Shown in pieces: positions 15,195 to 23,892 of a DNA stretch of 58,556 bases. Every line of letters begins with the position of its first letter. The first letter of the stretch is position 1. Location: positions 1 to 58,556 of the forward strand of contig RDXX01000072.1 in the NCBI GenBank assembly GCA_004292955.1. The letters run 5' to 3'. Under the pieces are notes generated by a model that was not told the origin of the DNA, did no database searches, and saw only the letters and a list, made by a program, of their open reading frames with translations. Position numbers and translations under genes: made by a program. The DNA comes from Oscillatoriales cyanobacterium (GTDB lineage Bacteria; Cyanobacteriota; Cyanobacteriia; Cyanobacteriales; Microcoleaceae).

Positions 15195-15464
15195 ATGCAA
15201 AGCTATACCCTCGCAGAAGTATGTAATCCACAGGGGACAGTCTTTAACCGAGCTGCTGTGGAGCCAGTTTTACTCACAGATAAATCGCAGCCCAGCCACG
15301 TAATCATGTCCGCTGATGCCTATCAGGGCTTGATAGAGCGACTGATGGAATTAGAAGATATGCTTTTAGGTTCATCAGCAAAATCTGCTCTGAGTCAGTC
15401 TCAAATGGTTGGTACTAAAACCTTTGTAGAAACACTAAAACAACTGGCAAATGGCGAAACTTGA
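15195..15464 (+). CDS. Phd/YefM-type antitoxin
   Basis: An 89-residue protein typical of type II antitoxins: an N-terminal DNA-binding fold (TLAEVCNPQGTVFNRA, PVLLTDKSQPSHVIMSADAYQGL) and a flexible C-terminal tail that should wrap the toxin. The SHVIMSADAYQGL segment is the Phd/YefM signature strand-helix. It overlaps the following toxin gene by 14 bp, the usual arrangement for translational coupling, and presumably autorepresses the pair. Confidence 0.85.
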   Translation: MQSYTLAEVCNPQGTVFNRAAVEPVLLTDKSQPSHVIMSADAYQGLIERLMELEDMLLGSSAKSALSQSQMVGTKTFVETLKQLANGET

Positions 15465-15729
15465 TGGTTTACAAACAGTTCTCGACTTTCTCAAGGGTTT
15501 GCAACCTAAAATAGCGGCTCAAATTGCTAAAAAAGTGTTAGCGCTGAATGTCGATCCTTTACCTAATGATAGCAAGCAATTAATCGGATATCTGGGTTAT
15601 TATCGGGTAGATAGTGGCGAGTATCGGATTATTTACAACTTTAATCCCGAAGAAGATTTGGTAGAAATTATTCTAGTTGGTAAGCGTAACGATGATGAAG
15701 TATACAAAAAATTAGAGCGCCTTTTCTAA
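15451..15729 (+). CDS. RelE/ParE-type toxin
   Basis: A 92-residue RelE/ParE-superfamily toxin. The helical N-terminus (LQTVLDFLKGLQPKIAAQIAKKVLAL) and the beta core LGYYRVDSGEYRIIYNF followed by VEIILVGKRNDDEVYKKL match the fold, with Arg and Tyr in the expected positions. RelE-type members cleave mRNA at the ribosome; ParE-type members poison gyrase. Sequence alone leans to RelE because of the GEYRIIY strand. The start ATG lies inside the antitoxin gene. Confidence 0.85.
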   Translation: MAKLDGLQTVLDFLKGLQPKIAAQIAKKVLALNVDPLPNDSKQLIGYLGYYRVDSGEYRIIYNFNPEEDLVEIILVGKRNDDEVYKKLERLF

Positions 15730-15764
15730 AAAACTCATTCTCAGTGATGCTGCTCTAAATATTG

Positions 15765-15827
15765 GTAGGGTGCGTCGCTGCGAGATTTTCAAACTGATTC
15801 CTAAATTGTCAAGAGCGATGCACCCTA
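15765..15827. repeat. Dispersed palindrome with GTAGGGTGCGTC ends (copy 2)
   Basis: Arms GTAGGGTGCGTCGCT and AGCGATGCACCCTAC enclose about 33 bp that match the interior of the copy at 14979-15034. It lies between the convergent toxin and EamA genes. Confidence 0.75.
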
Positions 15828-15858
15828 CAATACTTTTTTGATAACTCCTATATTTCAA

Positions 15859-16278
15859 CTAAGACGCAAGTATAACTGCAACTATGGCTAGCACAAGAGC
15901 GATAATTTGCGGGATTGTAATTGCTTCTTTCAGGAAGAAATATGATAGAAATACAGTAATTAGCGGGTACAGTGATGTAATGCTGATGACGCTGATAACT
16001 GGCCCGCTTTCAATGGATCTCAGAAAAATCACCGATGCTACAGTTCCGCAAACACCGATTAATAAAGCAAATACGATTCCTGTAATATTCCCCTCAAGAC
16101 TCAAGTCTTTACTGCTGGCCAGAATAAATACTGTAGTTAAAATAGCGCCGATTGTTTCATAAACAAAAACTGTTTTATAGTCAATAGATTTAGTTGCTAA
16201 CTTGCCAAAAAATCCCCAAAAGCCGTATAATAATGAACAAACGAGTGCATAGATTAACCAATTGGGTATTTTAACCAT
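15859..16278 (-). CDS. Half-size EamA (DMT) transporter
   Basis: 139 residues with about five hydrophobic segments and the EamA hallmarks of a single repeat (LVCSLLYGFWGFFGKLA near the start; TSLYPLITVFLSYFFLKE near the end). Full EamA transporters contain two such repeats. A single-repeat protein like this usually forms a dimer, as in small-multidrug-resistance relatives. The substrate is unknown. No partner half-transporter is adjacent. Confidence 0.8.
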   Translation of the reverse strand: MVKIPNWLIYALVCSLLYGFWGFFGKLATKSIDYKTVFVYETIGAILTTVFILASSKDLSLEGNITGIVFALLIGVCGTVASVIFLRSIESGPVISVISITSLYPLITVFLSYFFLKEAITIPQIIALVLAIVAVILAS

Positions 16279-16372
16279 AGTTTCCAGAATTTAAGTAAGT
16301 TGTTTGGTGCTGGTTGTACTCGATTTGCGATCGCAGTTGATGAATTTTCGCTAATCGCCACCTGTACGGTTC

Positions 16373-17287
16373 TTAAATCTCCGGTTTCAAAGCACGTTCC
16401 ATCAGCGATAAAACAGCTTGTTCGGGAGTAATTTTACCATTCAGCAAACGGTAAACTTGACTGGAAACAGGGACTTCAATCTCGCGCCGATCCGCCAAAT
16501 CAATTAACACATTAGTAGTATTAACTCCCTCAGCAGTGCTCTGCAATTCCTGCAAAACTTCCTCCAAAGACTTACCTTTCGCCAATCCGAAACCAACCCG
16601 ATAATTGCGCGACAAAGCACTATTGCAAGTAGCGAGTAAATCTCCCAAACCAGACAAACCATAAAAAGTTTCGGCGCGTGCTCCCAAACGAACCCCTACC
16701 CGAATCATTTCCGGCAAGGCGCGAGTTAACAAAGCAGATTTAGCATTAGTTCCTAATTGTAAACCATCGCAAACACCAGCGGCGATCGCAAAAACATTCT
16801 TCAAAGTGCCCCCCAACTCAGTCCCCAGGGGATCTTGATTGACATAAACCCGAAAAATATCCGAACTGTAAATAGTTTGTACTTGCTTCGCCGCCGCTAA
16901 ATCCAAACTCGCCGCTACCGTGGCAGCGGGTAATCCTCGCTGAATTTCTTCGGAAAGATTGGGGCCGGAAAGTACGACAATTGGATTATTAGGAAAGGCA
17001 TTTTGCCAAATTTGAGATGGAGTGCGCGTCGTGGCGGGATCTAAACCTTTGGTGACAGTAACTATAATTGTACGGGGATTTGGATTTAAGGCAAGCAGGC
17101 GATCGACTGTTTCGCCAACTCCTTTCATCGAAACTGCCGAAACCACAACATCGGCGCCAGTTATAACCGATTCTAGACTAAAAGAACTGCGGCGCGACCA
17201 CAAATTTACCCGATCGCCCTTTTTACCTCCCAGATTTGCCAGGGCCGAACCCCATGCACCTCCACCTAATATTGTCAATATTTTCAT
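16373..17287 (-). CDS. gpsA: Glycerol-3-phosphate dehydrogenase [NAD(P)+]
   Basis: GpsA reduces dihydroxyacetone phosphate to sn-glycerol 3-phosphate for membrane lipid synthesis. The 304-residue protein has the dinucleotide-binding loop ILGGGAWGSALA near the N-terminus, VLSGPNLSEEI, the active-site lysine in LGGTLKNVFAIAAG, and the GLGDLLATC substrate motif. It is slightly shorter than many GpsA proteins in the loop after NLWSRR. The start ATG at 17287 is the only sensible one. A heptamer array (TGGTAAT/GGGTAAT, plus strand) begins at the very next base, so no Shine-Dalgarno sequence is present. Confidence 0.95.
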   Translation of the reverse strand: MKILTILGGGAWGSALANLGGKKGDRVNLWSRRSSFSLESVITGADVVVSAVSMKGVGETVDRLLALNPNPRTIIVTVTKGLDPATTRTPSQIWQNAFPNNPIVVLSGPNLSEEIQRGLPAATVAASLDLAAAKQVQTIYSSDIFRVYVNQDPLGTELGGTLKNVFAIAAGVCDGLQLGTNAKSALLTRALPEMIRVGVRLGARAETFYGLSGLGDLLATCNSALSRNYRVGFGLAKGKSLEEVLQELQSTAEGVNTTNVLIDLADRREIEVPVSSQVYRLLNGKITPEQAVLSLMERALKPEI

Positions 17288-17416
17288 TGGTAATGGGTAA
17301 TGGGTAATTGGTAATTGGTAATTGGTAATTGGGAATTGGGAATTGGGAATTGGTTATTTGGTTATTGTCACCAAAACATAACAACTGTCAACTGTCAACT
17401 GTCAACTGTCAACTGT
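17288..17416. repeat. Two heptamer arrays between gpsA and the Nudix gene
   Basis: About ten units of TGGTAAT-type heptamers (17288-17357) abut the gpsA start codon, and about five TCAACTG units (17381-17416) run into the 3' end of the Nudix gene. Almost the entire 114-bp gap is repeat. Confidence 0.9.
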
Positions 17417-17842
17417 CAAACGCGGCCGCAATCCGTAATGACGGTAACGCCAATAATCGCGTAAAATGCGATCGTGATCGAAACACAATTGCTCGGGAAT
17501 CTGCCAAGACTCAAAAACTTGTAAATTTTTAGCATCATCCGCAGCTTGAGGTTCGCCAGTTGCCGCAGCCAAGAATACAATACTGATTGTATGTTGCCGC
17601 GCGTCGCGATTTGGATCGGAATAAACGTAAAATTGCTCGATTAATTCTACATTCAAACTTGTTTCTTCTAAAGCTTCGCGTTTTGCCGCCGTTTCTACCG
17701 ATTCCCCATAATCGACAAAGCCGCCGGGAATCGCCCAACCGTAGGGAATATGCAAGCGTTCTATAAGTACGATCGGTCGCTGCGGGCGATCGACCAATTC
17801 GATGATAATATCAACTGTAGGAGCAGGATTTTTGTAAGTCAT
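17402..17842 (-). CDS. Nudix hydrolase
   Basis: A 146-residue Nudix hydrolase, cleaving a nucleoside diphosphate linked to another group. The Nudix box runs from Gly41: G-x5-E47-x7-R55-E56-x2-E59-E60, with the metal-binding glutamates present. The Gly of the usual EExGU is replaced by Ser62. [13 protein letters not shown] is typical of ADP-ribose or nucleotide-sugar type family members. The last residues, LTVDS and the stop, are encoded by the TTGACAG heptamer array, so the native C-terminus has probably been rewritten. Upstream of gpsA on the same strand; co-transcription through the repeat array is possible. Confidence 0.85.
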   Translation of the reverse strand: MTYKNPAPTVDIIIELVDRPQRPIVLIERLHIPYGWAIPGGFVDYGESVETAAKREALEETSLNVELIEQFYVYSDPNRDARQHTISIVFLAAATGEPQAADDAKNLQVFESWQIPEQLCFDHDRILRDYWRYRHYGLRPRLTVDS

Positions 17843-17979
17843 TCTGTTGGGAATTGGGCGAAGCGAAGCGGAGGGATTGAGAATTGGGCATTGAACTGGT
17901 TCCTAGGCAGAGCCTGGGAACCGATACCCAGAGGCTCTGCCTGGGGACGAGCATTCTTCCTTTTCTTGTTCCTGCTAAA

Positions 17980-19206
17980 TCATGCTAAACCGCGAACTGG
18001 CACGCGCTGCCTCTGCAAAACTTCTGCATAAAGCTTTTCCAACTCAGTAATATTTTGACTGAGAGTGTAGCGCTCGATCGCCCGTTGGCGCGCTTTTTGG
18101 CCCAGCAGCATTCCAAACTCAGGATGATCGCAAAACAACGGCAGCAAAGTTAGTAACTGACTCCGCACCCGCTGAGTGTTCAAAACTATCCCCGCGCCTT
18201 CCTCCAACGCCTCGCCGTCAGCACCGGCATCCGTTGCCAAGCAAGCTAAACCGCAGGCCATCGCTTCCAGCAGCGACAGGGACAATCCCTCCACCAAAGA
18301 AGGCAGAATAAATACATCTGCACCGCGCAGAATTTCGATCCGGCGTTCCTCCTCGGCGACAAATCCGAGCCATACAATGCCGTCCTCTTCGCCGTAGGAC
18401 AGTTGCAGCGAGGCGGCGAGGGGCCCGTCGCCTACGATCGCCAATACGTTGCCATGGCCAAAATTACATTGTTTCCAGGCCTTCAGCAAAGCCTCAACAT
18501 TTTTCTCCGGGGCAATGCGGCCTTGATATACAAATATGCGATCGGCTTTTAATTCCGACTTCAACCCCGAAGGCCCGGGCGAATACTTCTGGGCGTCTAC
18601 GCCGTTGGGAATCACAGCTACCCGTTCTTCCGGCACTCCCAACTTCACCAAAATATCTCGCTGAATGTAAGAAAAGACGATCGTCGAGTCGTAGTTAGCC
18701 AAAAACGGAGCGTACAGTTGATACATCAGGTGTTGGGTTCCCGATGTCAAATTCCGCAATTTGCGATCGAACGGCGGGTGAAAAGTCGCCACCAAAGGCA
18801 AATTCAATTCCTGACAAATTTCCGGCAGCAAAAAGTCTAGGGGCGAAAGCGTCAGGGAAGCGTGAACAACATCCGGTTTCAGCCGCCGCAAAGACTTCAT
18901 CAACACTGTGCGGGATTTGAGAGTTGGAATCGTATAAATTTGCGATTTGTAGTGACAGGGTAAAGAAACTTCGTTGCAACTCGCGGGCGAAAGCGAATTG
19001 GTATATGAAGTTGGAGTAATTCCACTTCCCCATTTTCCATTTGCTACGCTCCACGCGGCATTATTCCTGTCAATTTGGCCCGCTTCTTGGGCAAAGTGCA
19101 GGAAACTGACCTGGTATTCCCGGTCTAATAAGGCGTTAGTGACTTCCCTGGAGTAAGTTACATTACCGCAAAAAGGTGATTTTTTTCCTAGCCAAGCGAT
19201 GTGCAT
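17980..19206 (-). CDS. Glycosyltransferase, GT4/GT1 family
   Basis: A 408-residue GT-B glycosyltransferase acting on sugar nucleotides at the cytoplasmic side. Visible features: the N-terminal acceptor domain (HIAWLGKKSPFCGN; DVVHASLTLSPLDFLLP), VIPNGVDAQKYSPG, VYQGRIAPEKNVEALLKAW, and the donor-site E-x7-E of LPSLVEGLSLSLLEAMACG. This is GT4-type architecture. The acceptor is unknown. A segment around residues 50-65 (AWSVANGKWGSGI) is encoded by DNA resembling the ATTTTCC/CCCATT heptamers and may be repeat-derived. The MFS gene lies just upstream on the same strand with a 26-bp gap, suggesting joint transcription. Confidence 0.85.
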   Translation of the reverse strand: MHIAWLGKKSPFCGNVTYSREVTNALLDREYQVSFLHFAQEAGQIDRNNAAWSVANGKWGSGITPTSYTNSLSPASCNEVSLPCHYKSQIYTIPTLKSRTVLMKSLRRLKPDVVHASLTLSPLDFLLPEICQELNLPLVATFHPPFDRKLRNLTSGTQHLMYQLYAPFLANYDSTIVFSYIQRDILVKLGVPEERVAVIPNGVDAQKYSPGPSGLKSELKADRIFVYQGRIAPEKNVEALLKAWKQCNFGHGNVLAIVGDGPLAASLQLSYGEEDGIVWLGFVAEEERRIEILRGADVFILPSLVEGLSLSLLEAMACGLACLATDAGADGEALEEGAGIVLNTQRVRSQLLTLLPLFCDHPEFGMLLGQKARQRAIERYTLSQNITELEKLYAEVLQRQRVPVRGLA

Positions 19207-19232
19207 TCGAGTAAATCAGAGTTTGTTATGTT

Positions 19233-20804
19233 TTAAATTCGATCGACTTTGCTATTAGTGCTACGGGAAATATACCAGGTTAAGACGCCACCTGCGATCG
19301 CCAATCCCGCTAAAGCCAAAAATACCGTCGGCAAACCCAGAAATGTTTCTGCTACTCCCGCTAAAGCTAATGGTAAACTCAAAGCGATATTAGTCGCATT
19401 GTTTTGCAGCCCGAAAACTTTTCCCCGCATTTCTTCTGGGGTTTCTGCTTGAATTGTCGTCTGCATCGGCACTCCCACCAACGAAGCAAACAAACCCAAC
19501 AGGGTAATGAACAGCACCGAGATCCACAAATGGTGTGTAAATGCAGAAATACCCATCAGAGCAACTGCCATACCAACAGATCCGATTAAACTAAGTTGGG
19601 AATGAGAAAATTTGTGGCCGAGATAGCCGACAGTCGTCGCCCCAGCAGCCATCCCGACGCCCACCGCAGCCAGCAAAAATCCAAATTGCGACGCTTTCAT
19701 ACCGGGCAGGATTTCTGCCAGCCGCACCGCTAGAACTGCTAAGGCTGCAAAAATGGAAAATAGAATAATTAGTTGAATTAAAGCATTGCGGACTTTCGGT
19801 TGATCGTTGATGTAACGCAGCCCGTCTTTTAAATCTGCTAGGGGATGCGGCGGTTCGTGTTCGACTTCGTTTTTTTCGCCTGTTTTCATCGACAGCAACA
19901 GCACTCCGGCGAAGGCGTAACTTCCGCCGACTACTAATTCTTTGCCGATGCCGAGTCCGCCACCGAGATTGGTAAATAGAGTGTCGGCTAAGGCTAGTAA
20001 GGGTTCTCCGACTGCAAAGCCGATAATCACCGAACCCATCATGGTTGTGGTGTAGAGCGAGTTTGCCGATAGCAGGTGGCGGCGTTCAACAATTAAGGGA
20101 ATTACTGACTGTTCTGCTGGGGCGAAAAATTGAGTTAGGGTGGAAACTAGGAATGTCACTAGCAGCAGCAAGCAGAATCCGAGCGGTAGTTGACCGAGTT
20201 CCCACCCGTCGGAGAGCCACAACAGCAAAGGCAATGTCAAGACGAAGCCTCCCCGCAGCAGGTTTGTGGCTACGAGCACTGCTTTTTTTGACCAACGATC
20301 GACATATACGCCCGCAGCAGCCCCAAATAACACCGCAGGTATGGTAAAGGCGATCATGATTGCCGATACCCACCTGCTGATGGTTTGATCTGGCGCTTGA
20401 AATCTGCTGGCTACCAGGGCGATCGTCAGTACGAGATAAACTTTATCTGCTAGTTGCGAGAAAACTTGCCCGCTCCACAGCGCTAGAAAATTTCGGTTTT
20501 TGAGCACCGGCAGAAATCCGGTTTGTTGCTCGGGAGTTTCGCCTGCTGCTTCCGCGAGCTCTGCTGCGGTTGCTGCTGTTGACAGCGCGGGGATGGCTTC
20601 TGGTTGCTGGCTGTTGCCGTTGTTCCAGTCTGTTTCTGGATTTGTGGGATATTTGTCCATTTCTGGGTCTTGGGCGTTACTCCATTGTCGATCGGCAAAG
20701 ACGGGCGATGAGTTAAAATCTGGAAAATTTTCTCGTTCTTCCATCTTGTGGTGGGTCACAGCTAAAATAGATCTTCTCAAATCAGTATCGGACAGTCGCA
20801 TCAT
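19233..20804 (-). CDS. MFS transporter with N-terminal cytosolic extension
   Basis: A 523-residue major-facilitator protein. After a soluble, Gln/Asn/Pro-rich extension of about 95 residues the membrane part begins at LKNRNFLALWSGQVFSQLADKVYLV, which matches the enterobactin-exporter/DHA3-like MFS group, and contains about twelve hydrophobic segments with the loop GVYVDRWSKKAVL between the second and third. Such proteins export small molecules such as drugs or siderophores; the substrate is unknown. The start is uncertain: ATG at 20804, the next codon, or the internal ATG at about 20744 (MEERENF) are all possible. Confidence 0.85.
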   Translation of the reverse strand: MMRLSDTDLRRSILAVTHHKMEERENFPDFNSSPVFADRQWSNAQDPEMDKYPTNPETDWNNGNSQQPEAIPALSTAATAAELAEAAGETPEQQTGFLPVLKNRNFLALWSGQVFSQLADKVYLVLTIALVASRFQAPDQTISRWVSAIMIAFTIPAVLFGAAAGVYVDRWSKKAVLVATNLLRGGFVLTLPLLLWLSDGWELGQLPLGFCLLLLVTFLVSTLTQFFAPAEQSVIPLIVERRHLLSANSLYTTTMMGSVIIGFAVGEPLLALADTLFTNLGGGLGIGKELVVGGSYAFAGVLLLSMKTGEKNEVEHEPPHPLADLKDGLRYINDQPKVRNALIQLIILFSIFAALAVLAVRLAEILPGMKASQFGFLLAAVGVGMAAGATTVGYLGHKFSHSQLSLIGSVGMAVALMGISAFTHHLWISVLFITLLGLFASLVGVPMQTTIQAETPEEMRGKVFGLQNNATNIALSLPLALAGVAETFLGLPTVFLALAGLAIAGGVLTWYISRSTNSKVDRI

Positions 20805-21005
20805 AGGATTTGGGGTGGATCGCCTGGGATGGTTGAGCTTGGGGGGATGGGAATTTCAAATTGAGGCGTTAACCTCTAAATTTAATAACTCGTAACTTTT
20901 CTTATTATCTAGTTTTGCAAGAATTTTGAGCATTTACCTGAAATTGCTTACAGGTTCGGATATCCCGCAAGCTGGGTGAGATTTTTACTCCACGAGATTC
21001 AAAAT

Positions 21006-21881
21006 TTAAAACTCAAAACTCTCCAAGTACGTGTCGATCGAGCTTCCCGATCGAATCGTGCAACCTAAATGATACTGGGCATATTGCCGCAAAATATTTT
21101 CTACTGATATCCAAGTCCCCCGATCGGCAATCCCCTCTCCTAGTTCTGCACTCCCCAACTGTTGCAGTGCAGCTAATTCTTTAGCATTAATATGGAAATT
21201 TGTCAAGTGTTTGCTGTCGCTCGTTTGCCGGGAACGGGAGCTGGATCTGTACAGGCTGCCAGTTTGTGAGGAAAGTTCTGCCTCTAGGTTAGCTAGCTCT
21301 GGCAAGCTGAAGGTTCCCCCAGAGGGTATACTAAACCCGGTTTGCCAGTTCGGATCTGTGAAATTTGGGATGAGTGGCACTCTGGTGGCACAGCAGACTT
21401 GGACTTGGGGCGCGAGGCCTGCTAGGGCTAGCAAGTGAAAAATACCCTGGGCTAGATGGGCGACTAGCAGGGCGGCGGATTCAATTTCTGTGCGATCGGA
21501 CAAACGCTCCAAACGGCTCAAGTGTTCCCCCAGCAAAAAGAAAAGTGATTCTTGCGGTTCGTCGGAAAGGGCGCTGGCGATCGCCAATTCGGCCAAATAT
21601 TGCGCGGCTGATAGTTTTCCCAGGTTGCGGCTCAAACCCGGATAGGATTCGACGGTGGACGCTTGGGTAATCTTGTCGAGCGATCGACCTTTGGCAATCA
21701 GCAATTCGTTGACTACAAATAATTCGCTTCTACCGCCAATGCTCGATCGTTGTTTGCGAACACCCGGTGCTACGGCTTTAATTAAGCCGAATTCCCGCGT
21801 CAAAACTGTCAGCAGGCGATCGGATTCGCCGATCGGCGCACTCTTAAGATTGATTCCAATTGCTTTGTAAGTTCGAGTCAC
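21006..21881 (-). CDS. recO: DNA repair protein RecO
   Basis: RecO loads RecA onto SSB-coated single-stranded DNA in the RecF pathway. The 291-residue protein has the N-terminal OB-fold (YKAIGINLKSAPIGESDRLLTVLTREFGLIKAVAPGVRK split over residues 4-42), the helical middle (LSAAQYLAELAIA) and the variable C-terminal region. The first half is unmistakable. A Ser-rich insert (about 205-228) is lineage-specific. It stands alone; deoC lies downstream in the same direction of transcription beyond a tandem repeat. Confidence 0.92.
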   Translation of the reverse strand: MTRTYKAIGINLKSAPIGESDRLLTVLTREFGLIKAVAPGVRKQRSSIGGRSELFVVNELLIAKGRSLDKITQASTVESYPGLSRNLGKLSAAQYLAELAIASALSDEPQESLFFLLGEHLSRLERLSDRTEIESAALLVAHLAQGIFHLLALAGLAPQVQVCCATRVPLIPNFTDPNWQTGFSIPSGGTFSLPELANLEAELSSQTGSLYRSSSRSRQTSDSKHLTNFHINAKELAALQQLGSAELGEGIADRGTWISVENILRQYAQYHLGCTIRSGSSIDTYLESFEF

Positions 21882-21919
21882 TAGATTATAGATTTTAGAT
21901 TTACAACGGCACTCTTATA

Positions 21920-22117
21920 CGAATTAATTTTGAGGTATGTTGTTGCGCTTTAGCGCTCTTTTCTTAGATATATGAAAGAGCGCTCAAGCGCAACTACGTA
22001 CCTTTCCATCACTAATGACTAGGAATTAATTTTGAGGTATGTTGTTGCGCTTTAGCGCTCTTTTCTTAGATATATGAAAGAGCGCTCAAGCGCAACTACG
22101 TACCTTTCCATCACTAA
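21920..22117. repeat. Tandem 102-bp duplication of an AGGTACGT/GCGCTT palindrome
   Basis: A palindrome with arms GAGGTATGTTGTTGCGCTTT and a near-complement is present twice with an exact 102-bp period (GAATTAATTT at 21921 and again at 22023), and the two copies appear identical. Related palindromes lie at 47474-47638 and 54874-54942. The second copy ends at the deoC stop codon. Confidence 0.85.
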
Positions 22118-22794
22118 TGAGTCTGATTTAAATTATCTCGCTGGCGGATTAATTCCGGGCCGCGAGAAGTCCCCAAACGAGTCGCACCAGCCACGATCAA
22201 ATCTATAGCTTGTTCGTGAGTGCGAATTCCTCCGGCCGCTTTAATACCAACTCTTCCCTTAGTAAATTCCTTCAACAACCGTACATCTTCAACTGTCGCC
22301 CCACCAAAAAAGCCCGTGTTAGTTTTGATATAAACGGCGCCCGCCTCCATGCAAAGCTCAGCCGCTAATTGTTTTTCCTCATCAGAAAGCATCGAGCATT
22401 CGATAATCGCCTTGATAGTTAGTCCGGTTTCTTCGCAAATTTCGGCCAATTCCCGGTGAAATTCGTCGCTTTTTCCGGCTTTCAACAATCCTAAATTGAC
22501 CGAGACATCTAACTCAACGGCTCCGCTGTCTGCCGCTTCTAGAGCTTCGTAGAGTTTGACTGCTGATGTGGTTGCTCCCGTGGGAAAACCTATGACTGTC
22601 GAAACTTTTGACTTTGTGCCGTGCAGAAGACTTACCGCTTGTCGCACGTAGGCGGGATACACGCAAACTGTGGCAAACCCAAATCTTTCTGCTTGTTGGC
22701 AGCAGTGTTCTACTTGCTCGGGAGTGGCGCCCGGATCGATGAGGGCGTGGTCGATATAGGGGGCAATATCGATATCTGGCCCTTGTGCAGCCAT
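22114..22794 (-). CDS. deoC: Deoxyribose-phosphate aldolase
   Basis: DeoC reversibly cleaves 2-deoxyribose 5-phosphate to acetaldehyde and glyceraldehyde 3-phosphate. The 226-residue protein contains [14 protein letters not shown], the conserved [11 protein letters not shown] loop, and the Schiff-base lysine in [11 protein letters not shown]. The usual length is about 220, so it is complete. The final residues border a palindromic repeat whose edge reaches the stop codon. No other deoxynucleoside catabolic gene is adjacent. Confidence 0.94.
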   Translation of the reverse strand: MAAQGPDIDIAPYIDHALIDPGATPEQVEHCCQQAERFGFATVCVYPAYVRQAVSLLHGTKSKVSTVIGFPTGATTSAVKLYEALEAADSGAVELDVSVNLGLLKAGKSDEFHRELAEICEETGLTIKAIIECSMLSDEEKQLAAELCMEAGAVYIKTNTGFFGGATVEDVRLLKEFTKGRVGIKAAGGIRTHEQAIDLIVAGATRLGTSRGPELIRQRDNLNQTH

Positions 22795-23095
22795 TGCTAT
22801 TTTTTCTCCGAAGCAACTACATCTTTATTATGTATCGAATTTACCAATTCTTAACTTGCCTCAGGCTCTGAGTTGCTGCTCAGACCAACTGTTGTGGGAA
22901 GTTTTTCATCCATTTATGATAAAAAAAATAAATTTTAGTATCTGCCTTTAGATACATTTTTAATCTTTCTTTAGGTATACTTTGTTAAAAGGAGTTGCGG
23001 TAGAGCCTGCGTCAGCTACCCTAGAGCAGAGCCTGGTAGCAGTCACTGTTTTTACTCCGATTAGTGCTTTAAAAACATAACAGCCAGTGCCAAGC
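22795..23095. other. Intergenic region without recognised element
   Basis: About 300 bp between divergently transcribed genes. The segment 22918-22990 is strongly AT-rich and could hold promoters; I cannot assign them. An imperfect repeat of GCCTG-GTCAGCTACC and AGCCTGGTAGCAGTCAC occurs near 23007-23045. Confidence 0.4.
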
Positions 23096-23458
23096 ATGAA
23101 TCATTTAGAACTCGAACAAGAAATTGGAAAGATGGCTAGAGCGATGATGACTCGCAATAGCTTAATTGGTAAAGATTTGATTGCAGATCTCAGAGGGCGG
23201 CTGTCAACAGACAGCGTAGCTGCTTTGATGATTGTCAGTATTGAGCGCTTGATTTGGTCTGACTGTGAGTCGGTGATCTGGAGTTTGAGTTATTTGATTC
23301 CTGCTGATGTGATGGAAGAAATTCGCCGCATTACGGCGCTGGTTGTTTGCAAGCGCTTGATGGGCAAGGGTTTTGTGCTGGGGAAGGATTTTAGTATTGA
23401 TGCTTCAGGCAGGTTGCTGTTGAGCGAGACTGCTCAAACAGCGGTTGTGGTTGCTTGA
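23096..23458 (+). CDS. Small helical protein of unknown function
   Basis: About 120 residues starting at ATG 23096 (MNHLELEQEIG); an in-frame GTG three codons earlier is possible. It is mostly alpha-helical (IGKMARAMMTRNSLIGKDLI; VAALMIVSIERLIWSDCESV; VMEEIRRITALVVCKRLMGK) and has two Cys and no signal peptide. I do not recognise the family. The downstream 434 bp contain only repeats. Confidence 0.6.
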   Translation: MNHLELEQEIGKMARAMMTRNSLIGKDLIADLRGRLSTDSVAALMIVSIERLIWSDCESVIWSLSYLIPADVMEEIRRITALVVCKRLMGKGFVLGKDFSIDASGRLLLSETAQTAVVVA

Positions 23459-23543
23459 ATTGGGTAAGCAGAAGTTGGATCTATTGGCACTACGAGATTT
23501 GCACTTTTAGTGTAATTGCAAACCTAATTTTGGATGGGGTAAT

Positions 23544-23588
23544 AGTTGACAGTTGACAGTTGACAGTTGACAGTTGACAGTTGACAGT
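23544..23588. repeat. Heptamer array (TTGACAG type)
   Basis: About six perfect TTGACAG units that stop directly at the TCAA end of the adjacent miniature element. Confidence 0.9.
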
Positions 23589-23657
23589 TTGAGAGCGACC
23601 TCTACCCTTAAGTCCGAGGATTGGAGTAATGAATAGTCTGATAACCAATTCTTTCTG
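23589..23657 (-). mobile_element. Miniature IS605-derived element, deletion form (copy 3)
   Basis: On the minus strand it follows TTAC (23658-23661 on the plus strand reads GTAA), begins CAGAAAGAATTGGTT, lacks the first hairpin seen in copy 2 (about 33 bp missing), keeps the second hairpin and ends TCAA. It matches 25212-25313 closely over the shared part. Confidence 0.7.
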
Positions 23658-23892
23658 GTAATAGTTGCGTGACTCGCGCCAGCCTGAGATTTGCAGCAGC
23701 TCCAACCAGTGATGAGTGTGGTTAGCTAAAAGAGCATTTGATGAGAGGAAAATAGTCGGTTTCAACTGTCAATTGTTGAGGTTGTTAATGGCTGTTTGTA
23801 CGGGCGATCGCCCTGTATCAAAATTTTCTGATTTGTAGTCAAATTACAGTTTAACTCCGGGCATTTTTCGTGTAGAATCATCCCTAAGATAG

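Larger units (their letters stand above)
23459..23892. other. Repeat-filled intergenic region
   Basis: Contains a TTGACAG heptamer array (23544-23588), a shortened miniature IS605 element (23589-23657), and nothing recognisable as a gene. The promoter of the following TPR gene must lie in the last 200 bp. Confidence 0.55.
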
